Shown here in pieces: positions 32,262 through 40,672 of a stretch of 48,582 bases of DNA (position 1 is its first letter; every line of letters begins with the position of its first letter). Below the pieces are notes generated by a model, which saw only the letters and a list, made by a program, of their open reading frames with translations, searched no databases and had not been told where the DNA came from. A program made the position numbers and the translations under genes. This DNA is from an uncultured Oscillospiraceae bacterium (GTDB lineage: Bacteria > Bacillota > Clostridia > Oscillospirales > Oscillospiraceae): positions 1 to 48,582 of the forward strand of contig CAKUHU010000009.1 in the NCBI GenBank assembly GCA_934659425.1, written 5' to 3'.

Positions 32262-32510
32262 ATGAAATCCACCGGTATTGTAAGGAAAGTAGACGAATTG
32301 GGGCGCATTGTACTTCCTATTGAGCTGCGCCGCAATCTAGGGATCGAGGAAAAGGATTCCCTGGAGATTTATGTAGACGGCTCCTCTGTTATTCTGCGGA
32401 AGTATCAGCCCTCCTGTATCTTCTGTGATGATGCCACCGACGTAGTCATCTTCAAGGGTAAAAATGTCTGCCCCAACTGTCTGAAGGAGCTGACAGAGCT
32501 GGAGGATTGA
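32262..32510 (+). CDS. abrB: AbrB/SpoVT family transition-state regulator
   Basis: This 82-residue regulator has an N-terminal swapped-hairpin DNA-binding domain (STGIVRKVDELGRIVLPIEL, then RRNLGI). A C-terminal part with two CxxC pairs (CIFC and CPNC) probably binds zinc and is common in clostridial AbrB. It controls growth-phase genes and sporulation onset. AAAGGA lies eight bases before ATG 32262. It converges on rsmI, as in Bacillus, where yabB-yazA-rsmI is followed by abrB. Confidence 0.94.
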   Translation: MKSTGIVRKVDELGRIVLPIELRRNLGIEEKDSLEIYVDGSSVILRKYQPSCIFCDDATDVVIFKGKNVCPNCLKELTELED

Positions 32511-32538
32511 TTTCAATATTCCCTTGGCCTCAAAGGAA

Positions 32539-32576
32539 AGCCGGGCGCCCATCATGGGCGCCCGGCTCTTATTTTT
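32539..32576. terminator. Terminator between convergent abrB and rsmI
   Basis: A 12-bp stem (32539-32550 with 32556-32567) is followed by CTTATTTTT on the plus strand. Confidence 0.88.
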
Positions 32577-32580
32577 CCTG

Positions 32581-33417
32581 TCATAAGGTTTCTCCCAAGG
32601 CGGCCGCGTAGAGGTCGTTGCGGGACAGGCTCAACTCTTTTGCGGCCTGCTTGACGGCATCCTTTAAGGAGGCACCCTGGGAGCGAAGGGCGGTCACCCG
32701 CTCCAAGCCGTCGGCTAAGGTGGCCCCTTCCCCCTGGGGTGGCTGGGCTCCCTCTACTACTAAGACGAATTCTCCCCGGGGTGTCTCATCCCGGTACCGC
32801 TCCGCCGCCTGGCCCAGGGTGGTGCGGATGACCTCCTCATGGAGCTTGGTCAGCTCCCGGCATAGGGAGATTCGGCGCTCGCCCCCAAAGGTCTCCGTAA
32901 GGTCGGACAGGGTGGCGGAGAGCTTGTGGGGGGCCTCATAAAAGAGCATGGTCCGCTGTTCTCCCTGCAGGCTTTGCAACTGGGCGCGGCGGTTTTTTTT
33001 GTTCATGGGCAGGAAGCCTTCAAAGGTGAAGCGGGCGGTGGGCAGGCCGGAGACCGACAGGGCGGTGATCAGGGCGCAGGGGCCGGGGATGGCCACTACG
33101 GGTATATCGTTTTGGGCGCACAGGGTCACCAGATCCTCGCCGGGGTCGCTGATGGCGGGGGTGCCCGCGTCGGTGACCAGGGCTGCGCTCTCCCCAGACA
33201 GCAGGCGGTCCAGTACCTTCTGGCCGGCCTCGCCGGTGTTGTGACGGTGGTAGCTGATAAGGGGTTTTTTCAGCCCCAGGTGGTTGAGAAGCTTCAAGGT
33301 CACCCGGGTGTCTTCGGAGGCGATGAAGTCCACTGCCTCCAAGGTCTCCGCCATCCGGCGGGAGATGTCCCCCAAGTTGCCGATGGGGGTGGGGACCAGA
33401 TAGAGTGTTCCGGCCAT
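32581..33417 (-). CDS. rsmI: 16S rRNA (cytidine-1402) 2'-O-methyltransferase
   Basis: This 278-residue tetrapyrrole-methylase-fold enzyme methylates the ribose of C1402 in 16S rRNA. Diagnostic segments are LYLVPTPIGNLGDISRRMAE, IASEDTRVTLKLLNHLG, ALVTDAGTPAISDPGEDLV, PGPCALITALSVSGLP and the FYEAPHKL motif. AAGGAGG precedes the start. It is the last gene of the CAT-NUDIX-trmN6-rsmI operon. Confidence 0.95.
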   Translation of the reverse strand: MAGTLYLVPTPIGNLGDISRRMAETLEAVDFIASEDTRVTLKLLNHLGLKKPLISYHRHNTGEAGQKVLDRLLSGESAALVTDAGTPAISDPGEDLVTLCAQNDIPVVAIPGPCALITALSVSGLPTARFTFEGFLPMNKKNRRAQLQSLQGEQRTMLFYEAPHKLSATLSDLTETFGGERRISLCRELTKLHEEVIRTTLGQAAERYRDETPRGEFVLVVEGAQPPQGEGATLADGLERVTALRSQGASLKDAVKQAAKELSLSRNDLYAAALGETL

Positions 33418-33431
33418 GAAAGGGCCTCCTT

Positions 33432-34058
33432 TTAGGTGAAATCGGGCAGGATATCCAGCCCTGCCCTGCCGCCCTTTGCGGCCTCTAAAAGGACGGCGAA
33501 GGGGGGCTTATCCGGCCGGTGGCGGCAGAATTGGAGCCGCTTGGGTTCCAGACCCGTGTCGCGAAGGGCCGTCATGAGTTCTGCAAGCCGCTCTGGCCGG
33601 TGGACCAGGGCAAAGCGGCCCTTGTCCCTCAGAGCGTGGGCCGCCGCTCGGCACAGCTCCGGAAAGGTGCAGCTCTCCGTCCGGCCCGGCCTGCCCGCCG
33701 GGCCGGCATTTTCGGGATACCAGGGGGGATTGGAGATGACCAGGTCGAAGGGTCCCGTGGGCGATACAGTCCGCAGGTCTCCGGTGTGGATGTCTCCGGA
33801 TAGGTCGTTGGCCGACAGGTTTTCCCGGGCTGCTTCCGCGGCGCGGAGGTCCAGTTCCACCCCGGCGAGGGTGAGCCCCTCCGTCCGACGGGCGCACAGT
33901 AACAGGAGAAGTCCTGCGCCGCAGCCCAGGTCCAGGACCCTGTCCCGGGGACGCAGGGTGCAAAACGAGCCCAGGGCCAGGGAATCGGCTCCCAAGGGAA
34001 AGCAGCCCTCTGTCCAGCGGTAAGTATAGGGCCCCAGCTGCTCTTGCCCACCCCTCAT
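33432..34058 (-). CDS. tRNA1(Val) (adenine-37-N6)-methyltransferase-like protein (YabB/TrmN6)
   Basis: This 208-residue class I SAM methyltransferase has motif I (RVLDLGCGAGLLLLL) and the N6-adenine signature NPPW (ISNPPWYP). The N-terminus GPYTYRWTEGCFPLGADSLA is family-typical. ATG 34058 overlaps the preceding NUDIX stop (ATGA), so the 33 upstream residues in the same frame are ignored. Synteny with rsmI and abrB matches Bacillus yabB. The exact tRNA substrate in Firmicutes is uncertain. Confidence 0.88.
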   Translation of the reverse strand: MRGGQEQLGPYTYRWTEGCFPLGADSLALGSFCTLRPRDRVLDLGCGAGLLLLLCARRTEGLTLAGVELDLRAAEAARENLSANDLSGDIHTGDLRTVSPTGPFDLVISNPPWYPENAGPAGRPGRTESCTFPELCRAAAHALRDKGRFALVHRPERLAELMTALRDTGLEPKRLQFCRHRPDKPPFAVLLEAAKGGRAGLDILPDFT

Positions 34059-34654
34059 AGGGTCTCTACCAGGCTCAGGACCATGCGGGCGGTGAGACCC
34101 CAGATGGGCCGCTCCTTCCACACCCACAGGGGGAGCACCGTGTGGCCCTTCCGCCAAGGATACCCCTGGGGGAAGCCGATCCTCTCATAGGGAAAGTCCG
34201 GCGGGGGCAGGGTGACCGTCTCGCAGGGGTAGCGCTCCGGCGGAGTGCGGCGGAAAAAGTCCAGGGGGACGGAGAATACCTCCTCCACCTCCGCCCGCCC
34301 CGGGCGTATGGCATCCCGCCAGCCGGGGGACAGCCGGCCCAGAAAAGGGTGGGTACAGAACCCTGCCTGATGCCATTGTTCGGGCAGGGCGGGTCCCAGC
34401 TCCACCCAGGGGGAGTGCAGCCCCAGCTCCTCTCCCGTCTCCCGGAGGGCGGCCTGGGCAGGGGTCTCTCCCGGTTCCACCCGGCCACCGGGGAAGCAGA
34501 CCTCTCCAGGCTGCGTGCGGAGAGTGTGGGAGCGGACTTCAAAGAGAAGGGAGAGGGCCCCCTCCTCCTCAAACACCGGAGTCAGCACGGCATAGTTCCG
34601 CCGGGGGGCGGGTGGAGCGGCGCGGAGCTTGCGGGTGAGTTCTTCGTAAGTCAT
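34055..34654 (-). CDS. NUDIX hydrolase, CoA pyrophosphatase-like
   Basis: This 199-residue protein has the UPF0035/CoA-pyrophosphatase signature around FEVRSHTLRTQPGEVCFPGG, followed by the Nudix box RVEPGETPAQAALRETGEEL. The family splits CoA or its derivatives into phosphopantetheine and 3',5'-ADP. It overlaps the upstream CAT-like gene by ATGA and the downstream methyltransferase in the same way. Pairing with a CoA-using acetyltransferase-like gene is a plausible but unproven link. Confidence 0.88.
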   Translation of the reverse strand: MTYEELTRKLRAAPPAPRRNYAVLTPVFEEEGALSLLFEVRSHTLRTQPGEVCFPGGRVEPGETPAQAALRETGEELGLHSPWVELGPALPEQWHQAGFCTHPFLGRLSPGWRDAIRPGRAEVEEVFSVPLDFFRRTPPERYPCETVTLPPPDFPYERIGFPQGYPWRKGHTVLPLWVWKERPIWGLTARMVLSLVETL

Positions 34655-35277
34655 AAAGCCTTCAAAAAGGTGGTGAGTTCCTGATAAAACCTCCCGGCGT
34701 GTACACCGTCCAACAGGCGGTGGTTTAGCTCCAGGGAGATGGACAGGCTGTCCCGGCCATCCCGTCCGGTGACATATTTTCCCCAGGTCACCCGGGGGAT
34801 GGAGTCCCAGGGCACCGGGTTCCTCTCATTGGTGACAGAGGTGATGGGGAACCAGGGTAAGCAGCTGAAGTAGATGAGCTCATCCTCCTCCCAGGGGCCG
34901 GCGGTAATGAACTGAGTCTGGCTGCGGCTGACCTCCTTGGCCTTGCGGCAGAACTCCTCCAAGCTGTCCCCTGGGGGGAGGGTGACGATGTAGAAATCCT
35001 CCGTCCCCGGCCTCAGATCGGTAAAGCTGGGGATCAGATGCTCATGGCGGACGATCTGTCCTTCCCGGTCTTTGTAGAGAAAGGCATCCACCCGCTCCAT
35101 AGATTTGGTGACAGCGTAGATGAGGGCGTAATAAAAGGACACGCCTCTTTCCCTGGCCCACCGGTGGAGGCTGGTCACGTCTATGGGGAAGGTCACCGAC
35201 CAGAAGGGCCAGGACATGTCCTGAAAAAATGTATAGCGGTCCCGGCGGGGCCAGGTCTCTAAATCGACCTGTTCCAT
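34651..35277 (-). CDS. Chloramphenicol acetyltransferase-like acyltransferase
   Basis: This 208-residue protein has the CAT fold. The N-terminus is TWPRRDRYTFFQDMSWPFWS, the middle FYYALIYAVTKSMERVDAFL is typical, and the catalytic HxxxDG reads NHRLLDGVHAGRFYQEL with the active His kept. Many clostridial CatA-like proteins are housekeeping or of unknown substrate, so resistance cannot be assumed. ATG 35277 has GGAGGAG upstream; the longer frame is not family-like. It is first in a four-gene, stop-start coupled operon. Confidence 0.87.
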   Translation of the reverse strand: MEQVDLETWPRRDRYTFFQDMSWPFWSVTFPIDVTSLHRWARERGVSFYYALIYAVTKSMERVDAFLYKDREGQIVRHEHLIPSFTDLRPGTEDFYIVTLPPGDSLEEFCRKAKEVSRSQTQFITAGPWEEDELIYFSCLPWFPITSVTNERNPVPWDSIPRVTWGKYVTGRDGRDSLSISLELNHRLLDGVHAGRFYQELTTFLKAL

Positions 35278-35377
35278 GGCATCCAGCTCCTCCGTTTTTG
35301 ATGTGGTGATTTGCAAGTAGTATATCACGAAGCGGGAGGGAAAAGCAACCGGCGCCCCCGGAGGGGCACCAGCGGAT

Positions 35378-35617
35378 TTAGACTTTGCTGCGGGGATAAG
35401 GGGCGGATACGTCGGTGAGGTTCCCAATATAGTCTGTGCTGGTGTTATAAAAATGGGCCAGCTTGATCACCGCATTCAGAGGATAGTTCGATACCCAAAT
35501 TTCATATTGGGAATCGGTATTTTGCCTGACATTTAGAATTTCCGCGATCTGCTGCGAAAAGCTGTGGTCGATACGCAGATTGCGGATGGGTTCAAACCGC
35601 AAAATCTCATTTCGCAT
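35378..35617 (-). CDS. Small, probably degenerating XRE-type HTH protein
   Basis: This 79-residue frame resembles clostridial XRE regulators: RIDHSFSQQIAEILNVRQNT, YEIWVSNYPLNAVIKLAHFY and TSTDYIGNLTDV. The usual conserved elements are altered: LTQxxIA lacks one residue, the YExGxRxP turn reads YEIWVSNYP, and TDYLLGLTD reads TDYIGNLTD. No clear ribosome site is seen at ATG 35617. It may be a decaying regulator from a past mobile element. DNA binding is doubtful. Confidence 0.5.
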   Translation of the reverse strand: MRNEILRFEPIRNLRIDHSFSQQIAEILNVRQNTDSQYEIWVSNYPLNAVIKLAHFYNTSTDYIGNLTDVSAPYPRSKV

Positions 35618-36225
35618 ACGGTTTCCCTGCAGACTCCTGATGTATCTTAATCACCTGCCCTGATTTCTCCCGATCCCTCCAAGTTCGTCGCCCTGCTGGT
35701 GGAGCCCGTTCCCTGTTTGCTGTCTTTTTGTTGCCCTTTTGATTCCCGTGATACACAGGCTTCGCCGCAATAAGCGACATTGCCGAAAAAGATCCGCAAG
35801 TTTGCCCCAGAGAGGAGAGAAAGGCGACAAGATGGTTTCCCAGGGTGGATTCTGCTGTCATTTCTGACATGAAGAGAGGAGTGGATGAGGCGAAAAATAT
35901 TTCTTAACGCTGCACGATCTGGAATGATCTGTCCCCTCATTTCTATCCGGTGAGAGATTTATGATTTGGGAAATAAAACGGTACCAATCGTAAAACGATT
36001 TTTGAGATATACATTATGATTCCTTTTTTTATGGTATTTTTACTGTTTATCCAAAAAGCAACAAAAATGTATTGTAAACCGGAAAGTTTTGTGGTATGTT
36101 TGAACAAACGGATGAAAAAATTTTAATATGCTGATCTATATGAGGCGGGGTTTTTCAGTTACGGTAAAGAGGTGTCTTCAAGCAAAGCGAGAGATGGAAA
36201 TTATTTAAATGGGAGGTAACAACGC
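35618..36225. other. 608-base gene-free spacer upstream of the redox/TRAP operon
   Basis: Nothing coding is credible. The left half looks like worn former coding sequence. From about 35940 it becomes AT-rich. It holds a perfect inverted repeat AATCGT-AAA-ACGATT (35986-36000), a candidate regulator site, and the promoter at 36072-36100. A 126-base leader without an obvious hairpin precedes the gene at 36226. Confidence 0.6.
36072..36100 (+). promoter_or_regulatory. Promoter of the redox/TRAP operon
   Basis: TTGTAA (36072-36077) and TATGTT (36095-36100) are 17 bases apart. The inverted repeat at 35986-36000 lies about 70 bases upstream of the -35, a position suited to an activator. Confidence 0.5.
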
Positions 36226-37356
36226 ATGGTTATGGAGCCCAATTATAACATTGTCGTAATTGGTATGGGCAATATCGGGCGGTTTTTGATGCCTGGTTAT
36301 CGCCAGCTTTTGGGTGACAAGGTAGCGACCAATGTCTTCGGCGTACGCAATAATCCAGACAAGGTCGCCGAGCTGCAAAAGCAAGTGCCCTTCCAAGTAT
36401 CTGCCGGCAATTCCGCCGAGCTGCTCCGGGAGAAAAGGCCTGACATCGTGATCGTTTCTACCCCGCCCAAGGTCATCCCCGTTGTGGCGGAGGAAACTCT
36501 CAAGCCTTATTTTGAGGAGGCGCGGGAGAAAGGCTGGAACCTGCCTGATATTTATACCTTTGGCCCCACTCCTGCCCCTCAAATGTATTTGGATGTGTTG
36601 GGGGATGATGTCTTGGTGGCTAAGTTCCTCCCCAGTATGGCAAAGGAGAAGCGGGGCATTCCCCTGCAAAAGCTGGGAGCCGGCTTTGTCTGCTTCGGCA
36701 GCCCTTTCCCCAAGGATCGGGAGGCCCGGGCTATCGAGTTTTCCAACATGTTCAGCCAGAGCTTTGTTATGACCCAGGATGAGAGCTTGTTTGGGCTTTC
36801 CAGCAAGATCACTACTTACACCATTTCTGACTGCGTCTGCGCGATTGCCGACGGCTTGGCCGATTCGGGATATCAGGTCCCCATCCAGGACATCGCCTCT
36901 GCTTGGCGGGCCGCCTTCCGCAAGCACACCGGGCTGGAGGGCGAGGGGATGTACCCCTGCGCAGAGGAGGACGCCCCGGAATATATCCGTGAATTTGTAC
37001 GCCGCATGTCCAACGCTTGGTATGACGGTATCCTGCGTTATATCCTGTCTGTAGGCTGCGATGAGAAGCTGGCCCGCGGCTTCCACGGCGCCAATTTCGA
37101 GGTCTTCTCTCTGGCCGCCCAACTGGCTGATCGCCCCGAGCTGGAGGCGGATATGGAGCACCGGGCTACCAAGGGCGGAGTCACAGAAAAGGGTGTCACC
37201 ACATTCCGCAGTTATTTTACGGAGCATCTGCGGCAGGCCACCCGGGACTGGATGGCGGGTACGCTCAATGAGAGCTTTTTCGATACTGCCGAGGGTATCG
37301 CTTATACCATTGACATGACGGTGAACCGCCATGCCTATCGGCTGGCCAATCGCTGA
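36226..37356 (+). CDS. ProC-like NAD(P)-binding oxidoreductase
   Basis: This 376-residue protein has an N-terminal Rossmann motif (YNIVVIGMGNIGRFLMPGYR) and the IVIVSTPPKVI segment of the P5C-reductase / F420-oxidoreductase NAD-binding family. Near the C-terminus HRATKGGVTEKGVTTF resembles the PGGTTxxGL signature of the ProC dimerisation domain. It is about 100 residues longer than ProC, so a different substrate is likely. GGGAGGT lies eight bases upstream of the start. It leads the operon with an FrdA-like flavoprotein, a 2Fe-2S protein and a TAXI-TRAP importer. I infer a cytosolic dehydrogenase for the imported compound or its product. Confidence 0.75.
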   Translation: MVMEPNYNIVVIGMGNIGRFLMPGYRQLLGDKVATNVFGVRNNPDKVAELQKQVPFQVSAGNSAELLREKRPDIVIVSTPPKVIPVVAEETLKPYFEEAREKGWNLPDIYTFGPTPAPQMYLDVLGDDVLVAKFLPSMAKEKRGIPLQKLGAGFVCFGSPFPKDREARAIEFSNMFSQSFVMTQDESLFGLSSKITTYTISDCVCAIADGLADSGYQVPIQDIASAWRAAFRKHTGLEGEGMYPCAEEDAPEYIREFVRRMSNAWYDGILRYILSVGCDEKLARGFHGANFEVFSLAAQLADRPELEADMEHRATKGGVTEKGVTTFRSYFTEHLRQATRDWMAGTLNESFFDTAEGIAYTIDMTVNRHAYRLANR

Positions 37357-37415
37357 ATACCATATTTTCTATGGGGTGAGAATATTTGATAGAATGATAG
37401 AAGAGGAGGGGTCAG

Positions 37416-39215
37416 ATGCAGCGAAATGTAGTGGTGAGTGACGTCCTGGTCATCGGCGGATCAGGAGCCGGCGTGATGAGCGCGGTGGTGGCTGCGCGGG
37501 AGGGAGCCAACGTGGTTTTGGTTTCCAAGGGCAAGGTCGGAAAAAGCGGCAATGCCATCATGCTGGGCGGCAGCTTCGGCGTCGATGGCCAGGGGGCCAG
37601 GGACGTGTGCGGAGAGACTGAAGCCAATCAGGAGTACACAGCGGAGAGCCTGTTCCAGAAAATGGTGGCCTGCGCCTTTGGACTGGGCAACCAGGAGCTT
37701 CAAAAGAAGTTCGTGGAGGATGGGCCCTACGCGGTAAAGGAGCTGCTGGAGTGGGTGAAAGAGTGTGGGAGTACCTTTGTATTTGCTCCCAAGGCCTGCC
37801 GTTGGAGGGCAGGAGGCGTGGCTTTTGGCAGAGCACTGAAGCACGGCCTGGAATCCCAAAAAGAGATCGCCGCCTATGAGGATATCATTATCTCCGATCT
37901 GCTGACCAGCGGCGGCAAGGTCTGCGGTGCCATCGGCTTCCATGTCTTTACCGGCGAGATCACAGAGTTCCATGCCAAGGCGGTCATTCTGGCAACCGGC
38001 GGCTGGCAGCCCTATGAGCTGAAGAATACAGACAGTGATATGACGGGAGACGGCGTCGCCATGGCCCTTCGGGCAGGTGCCAAAGTCAAGGACATGGAGT
38101 TTTTGCTGGCCATCCCCACCATCCAGGAGCCCCTCTACGCAAAGGGATCCATTTTGCCCTTCCAAATGACTATGCCCAACATTTTCCCTTTGCGGCATAA
38201 GGCCACCGATCTGGATGGCGAGGAGCTGGTGTATTCCTCTGAGCCCCGCTTTAAGACCAACGCCTCCAACAGCAAGGTCAAAAAGCTGCTCTACTGCGCC
38301 TTCTATGCCCCCGGCATGTATGCCAAATGGGATACCTACGGGAACCGCTTTTACATGGATTACTCCGCTTATACCGATGAGGAGATCCGGGAGGGCTTCA
38401 AGACTTTTTATGTCAATCAGCATTGGTGGCACGGAAAAAACAAATATCACCACATCGATCTTCAAAAGCTGGCCGAAGACATTATTGCCAACGGCAAACG
38501 CCTGATGTGCGGCTTTGGAAATGAATACAGCATGGGCGGCGTGTCCATCAACAAATATTTTGAAACGGATGTGCCCGGCCTCTATGCGGCGGGTGAGGTC
38601 ACAGGGGGGCTTTTCGGTGCATTCCGAAGCGGCGACGGCCTGACAGAAATGCTTGCCAACGGCCTGACTGCCGGCAAAAACGCCGCGATATACGCCCAGG
38701 GTGCTCCCCTCTTAGAGCCGGATAATGTGGATGCCGCCTTAGAGCTGCTGATGGCTCCCCGGAAAAAATCGGAGGGGGTCAGCCCCATTGAGGCGTGGAA
38801 AAAGCTGGAGCAGATCAGCGAAGTGGGCTTTGGATTTGTCCGCGACGGGGAGAGACTCCAGAAGGCCTATGATGAGATCGTGGCGCTGCGGGCCTCCTTG
38901 GATGATATGGCCGCCCCCGGCCCCGATCAGTATAACATGGAGTGGATCAATTCCGTGCTGATCCGCAATCTGGCGCTGTGCACAGAGATCGGTATCCGGT
39001 CCGCCTTGGACCGGAAGGAGAGCCGGGGCTGTCATTTGCGGGTGGACGAGCCCCAGGTGGATAACGAACACTACTTATTCAGCTGGGTGGCCAGCTTGCA
39101 GGACGGCCAGCCGGTCTATGAAAAGGAAGTGCCGGAGGGCACATACCTCCCCCTGGACACTGCAAGTTATCCCTCCGTGCTGGACTGCATTGCTGAAACT
39201 ATCTTAAAGGGGTGA
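37416..39215 (+). CDS. FrdA/SdhA-family FAD-binding oxidoreductase subunit
   Basis: This is a 599-residue flavoprotein. The FAD motif is VSDVLVIGGSGAGVMSAVVA, the middle has KAVILATGGW, and the active-site end shows GLYAAGEVTGGLFGAFRSGD with ESRGCHLRVDEP. This is the fumarate-reductase / aspartate-oxidase / APS-reductase fold. There is no signal peptide and no FMN-binding domain, so it is cytosolic, unlike most respiratory FrdA-type reductases coupled to TRAP genes. The next gene, four bases on, supplies a 2Fe-2S domain. The substrate is unknown. AGGAGG precedes the ATG. Confidence 0.85.
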   Translation: MQRNVVVSDVLVIGGSGAGVMSAVVAAREGANVVLVSKGKVGKSGNAIMLGGSFGVDGQGARDVCGETEANQEYTAESLFQKMVACAFGLGNQELQKKFVEDGPYAVKELLEWVKECGSTFVFAPKACRWRAGGVAFGRALKHGLESQKEIAAYEDIIISDLLTSGGKVCGAIGFHVFTGEITEFHAKAVILATGGWQPYELKNTDSDMTGDGVAMALRAGAKVKDMEFLLAIPTIQEPLYAKGSILPFQMTMPNIFPLRHKATDLDGEELVYSSEPRFKTNASNSKVKKLLYCAFYAPGMYAKWDTYGNRFYMDYSAYTDEEIREGFKTFYVNQHWWHGKNKYHHIDLQKLAEDIIANGKRLMCGFGNEYSMGGVSINKYFETDVPGLYAAGEVTGGLFGAFRSGDGLTEMLANGLTAGKNAAIYAQGAPLLEPDNVDAALELLMAPRKKSEGVSPIEAWKKLEQISEVGFGFVRDGERLQKAYDEIVALRASLDDMAAPGPDQYNMEWINSVLIRNLALCTEIGIRSALDRKESRGCHLRVDEPQVDNEHYLFSWVASLQDGQPVYEKEVPEGTYLPLDTASYPSVLDCIAETILKG

Positions 39216-39219
39216 GGTC

Positions 39220-39507
39220 ATGAAAGTAGAAATCGAACGCAGCACAGGCCTCTTTACCTATGAGGTCCCCGTTGTTCCAGGCATGAAGATCATGGATGTG
39301 TTGGATTATATCTATGCCAATCTGGACCATGATCTGGCCTATTACCGCCACTCCTCTTGCTGCCAAGCGATCTGCGGCCGCTGTGCCTGCAAGCTGAACG
39401 GCAAACCGATCCTTCCCTGCGCAAAAGAGGTGGATACCACCGCTGAAAAAATGCGCTTGGGCCCCGTCGACGGTACCGTTGTCCGCGACTTGGTCGTGGT
39501 CCGCTGA
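39220..39507 (+). CDS. Free-standing 2Fe-2S ferredoxin-like subunit (FrdB N-domain)
   Basis: This 95-residue protein matches the N-terminal half of succinate dehydrogenase / fumarate reductase iron-sulfur subunits. It has the Cys motif SSCCQAICGRCACKLNGKPI ending LPC, for one plant-type [2Fe-2S] cluster. The C-terminal domain with [4Fe-4S] and [3Fe-4S] clusters is absent. It almost certainly partners the flavoprotein encoded four bases upstream and delivers single electrons to or from its FAD. It has its own GGGGTGAGG site. Confidence 0.88.
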   Translation: MKVEIERSTGLFTYEVPVVPGMKIMDVLDYIYANLDHDLAYYRHSSCCQAICGRCACKLNGKPILPCAKEVDTTAEKMRLGPVDGTVVRDLVVVR

Positions 39508-39561
39508 GACGGAAATGAAAATTGTGAGTTCCAAAATAAAAATATGAGAGGAAGTACACAA

Positions 39562-40599
39562 ATGAAGAAAATGCTTTCCCTGCTCCTGGCACTGACGATG
39601 GCAATTTCCCTGTCCGCATGCGGCGGCGGTACTGCCGACAGCAATCCGCCTGAAAATTCAGCTGGCAGCAACTCCTCTGGAGAGCCCGTTATGCTCGACC
39701 TTGTCACTGGCTCCTCTGGCACTTCCTGGTACTCTTACGGAGCGACTTTTGCAGAGATTCTTCCTAAGGGGCTTCCTGCTGGTTCTATGATCAATGCCGC
39801 CGCTGAAGGAGGCGCTACCTCCAACCCCATCCAGGTTTCCGGCGGCGCTTATCAGTTGGGCATCGGCTATAATTTATCTAACAAGTGGGCTTATAACGGG
39901 GAAGGATTGTATACGGAGGCCTATGACAACCTCCGGGGCATTGCCGGTTATCTGGACACCTTCTATTATATCGCACTGGTCCGCTCCGACGCTGGGTGGA
40001 CTGATTTGGCTGAAGTAGCTGAAAAGCATCTGCCCATCAAGGTCAGCGTACTTCCCGCGGGCAATATGGGTAATATTGTCACTTCCATGATTTTTGAATA
40101 CTATGGCATGACCTTTGACGATATTATTTCTTGGGGCGGCGTCGTGGAGTATGCCGACTGGAGTACCAGTGTTGAGAACATTAAGGATGGCCGCACTGAC
40201 TTTGTTTGCCACAATATTACCCAAGGCCATGCGGCTGTGACGGAGTTGTCCTCCACTGTCGATATGACCTTCATCCAGTTCCCCCAGGAAATGATCGATA
40301 CCTTTGTGGAGGAAAAGGGCTTTAGCCCTGAAACTCTTCCCGCTGGCTGCTTTAAGGGACAGGATGAGGCGATTGACACCTTCGGAGTCACCTCCACCTT
40401 GTTCTGCACTGCTGATCTGCCCGATGATGTCGCTTACGGAATTGCCAAGGCCATGTGTGAAAATGTGGCGGACATCAACGCTGGACACACCGCGCTGCAG
40501 CGCTTTACCGCAGAGGGTGCCTGCGATCCCGCTGGCTTGGGCATTCCTCTTCATCCCGGTGCTGAACAGTACTACAAGGATGCTGGCCTGATGAAGTAA
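39562..40599 (+). CDS. TAXI-family TRAP transporter solute-binding lipoprotein
   Basis: This 345-residue exported protein has a lipoprotein signal (KKMLSLLLALTMAISLSACG, lipid on Cys). TAXI-domain segments follow: DLVTGSSGTSWYSYGATFAE, GGATSNPIQVSGGAYQLGIG and LPIKVSVLPAGNMGNIVTSM. It catches the ligand outside the cell and hands it to the fused membrane subunit encoded next. AGAGGAAG precedes ATG 39562. Its position in a redox operon suggests that the ligand is the substrate of the dehydrogenase or flavoprotein. TAXI ligands include glutamate-like and dicarboxylic acids, but the ligand is not readable here. Confidence 0.9.
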   Translation: MKKMLSLLLALTMAISLSACGGGTADSNPPENSAGSNSSGEPVMLDLVTGSSGTSWYSYGATFAEILPKGLPAGSMINAAAEGGATSNPIQVSGGAYQLGIGYNLSNKWAYNGEGLYTEAYDNLRGIAGYLDTFYYIALVRSDAGWTDLAEVAEKHLPIKVSVLPAGNMGNIVTSMIFEYYGMTFDDIISWGGVVEYADWSTSVENIKDGRTDFVCHNITQGHAAVTELSSTVDMTFIQFPQEMIDTFVEEKGFSPETLPAGCFKGQDEAIDTFGVTSTLFCTADLPDDVAYGIAKAMCENVADINAGHTALQRFTAEGACDPAGLGIPLHPGAEQYYKDAGLMK

Positions 40600-40606
40600 T
40601 TTCCGG

Positions 40607-40636
40607 GGGGAGCCGGAACACTTGCTCCGGCTCCCC
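40607..40636 (+). terminator. Hairpin between binding protein and permease genes
   Basis: A 10-bp stem (40607-40616 with 40627-40636) followed by TTCTCAAATTT lies just after the binding-protein stop. It may be a leaky terminator or an mRNA 3' stabiliser giving more binding protein than permease. Confidence 0.55.
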
Positions 40637-40672
40637 TTCTCAAATTTCAATAAAGGATATAGGAACGAAATC

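Noticed and set aside
35607..35870. 87-residue minus-strand frame in the spacer
   Set aside because: Composition resembles chance coding and there is no ribosome site or family-like motif.
36128..36208. 26-codon frame in the leader of the redox/TRAP operon
   Set aside because: No ribosome site, no amino-acid bias and no following terminator, so it is not a leader peptide like the one before aroF.
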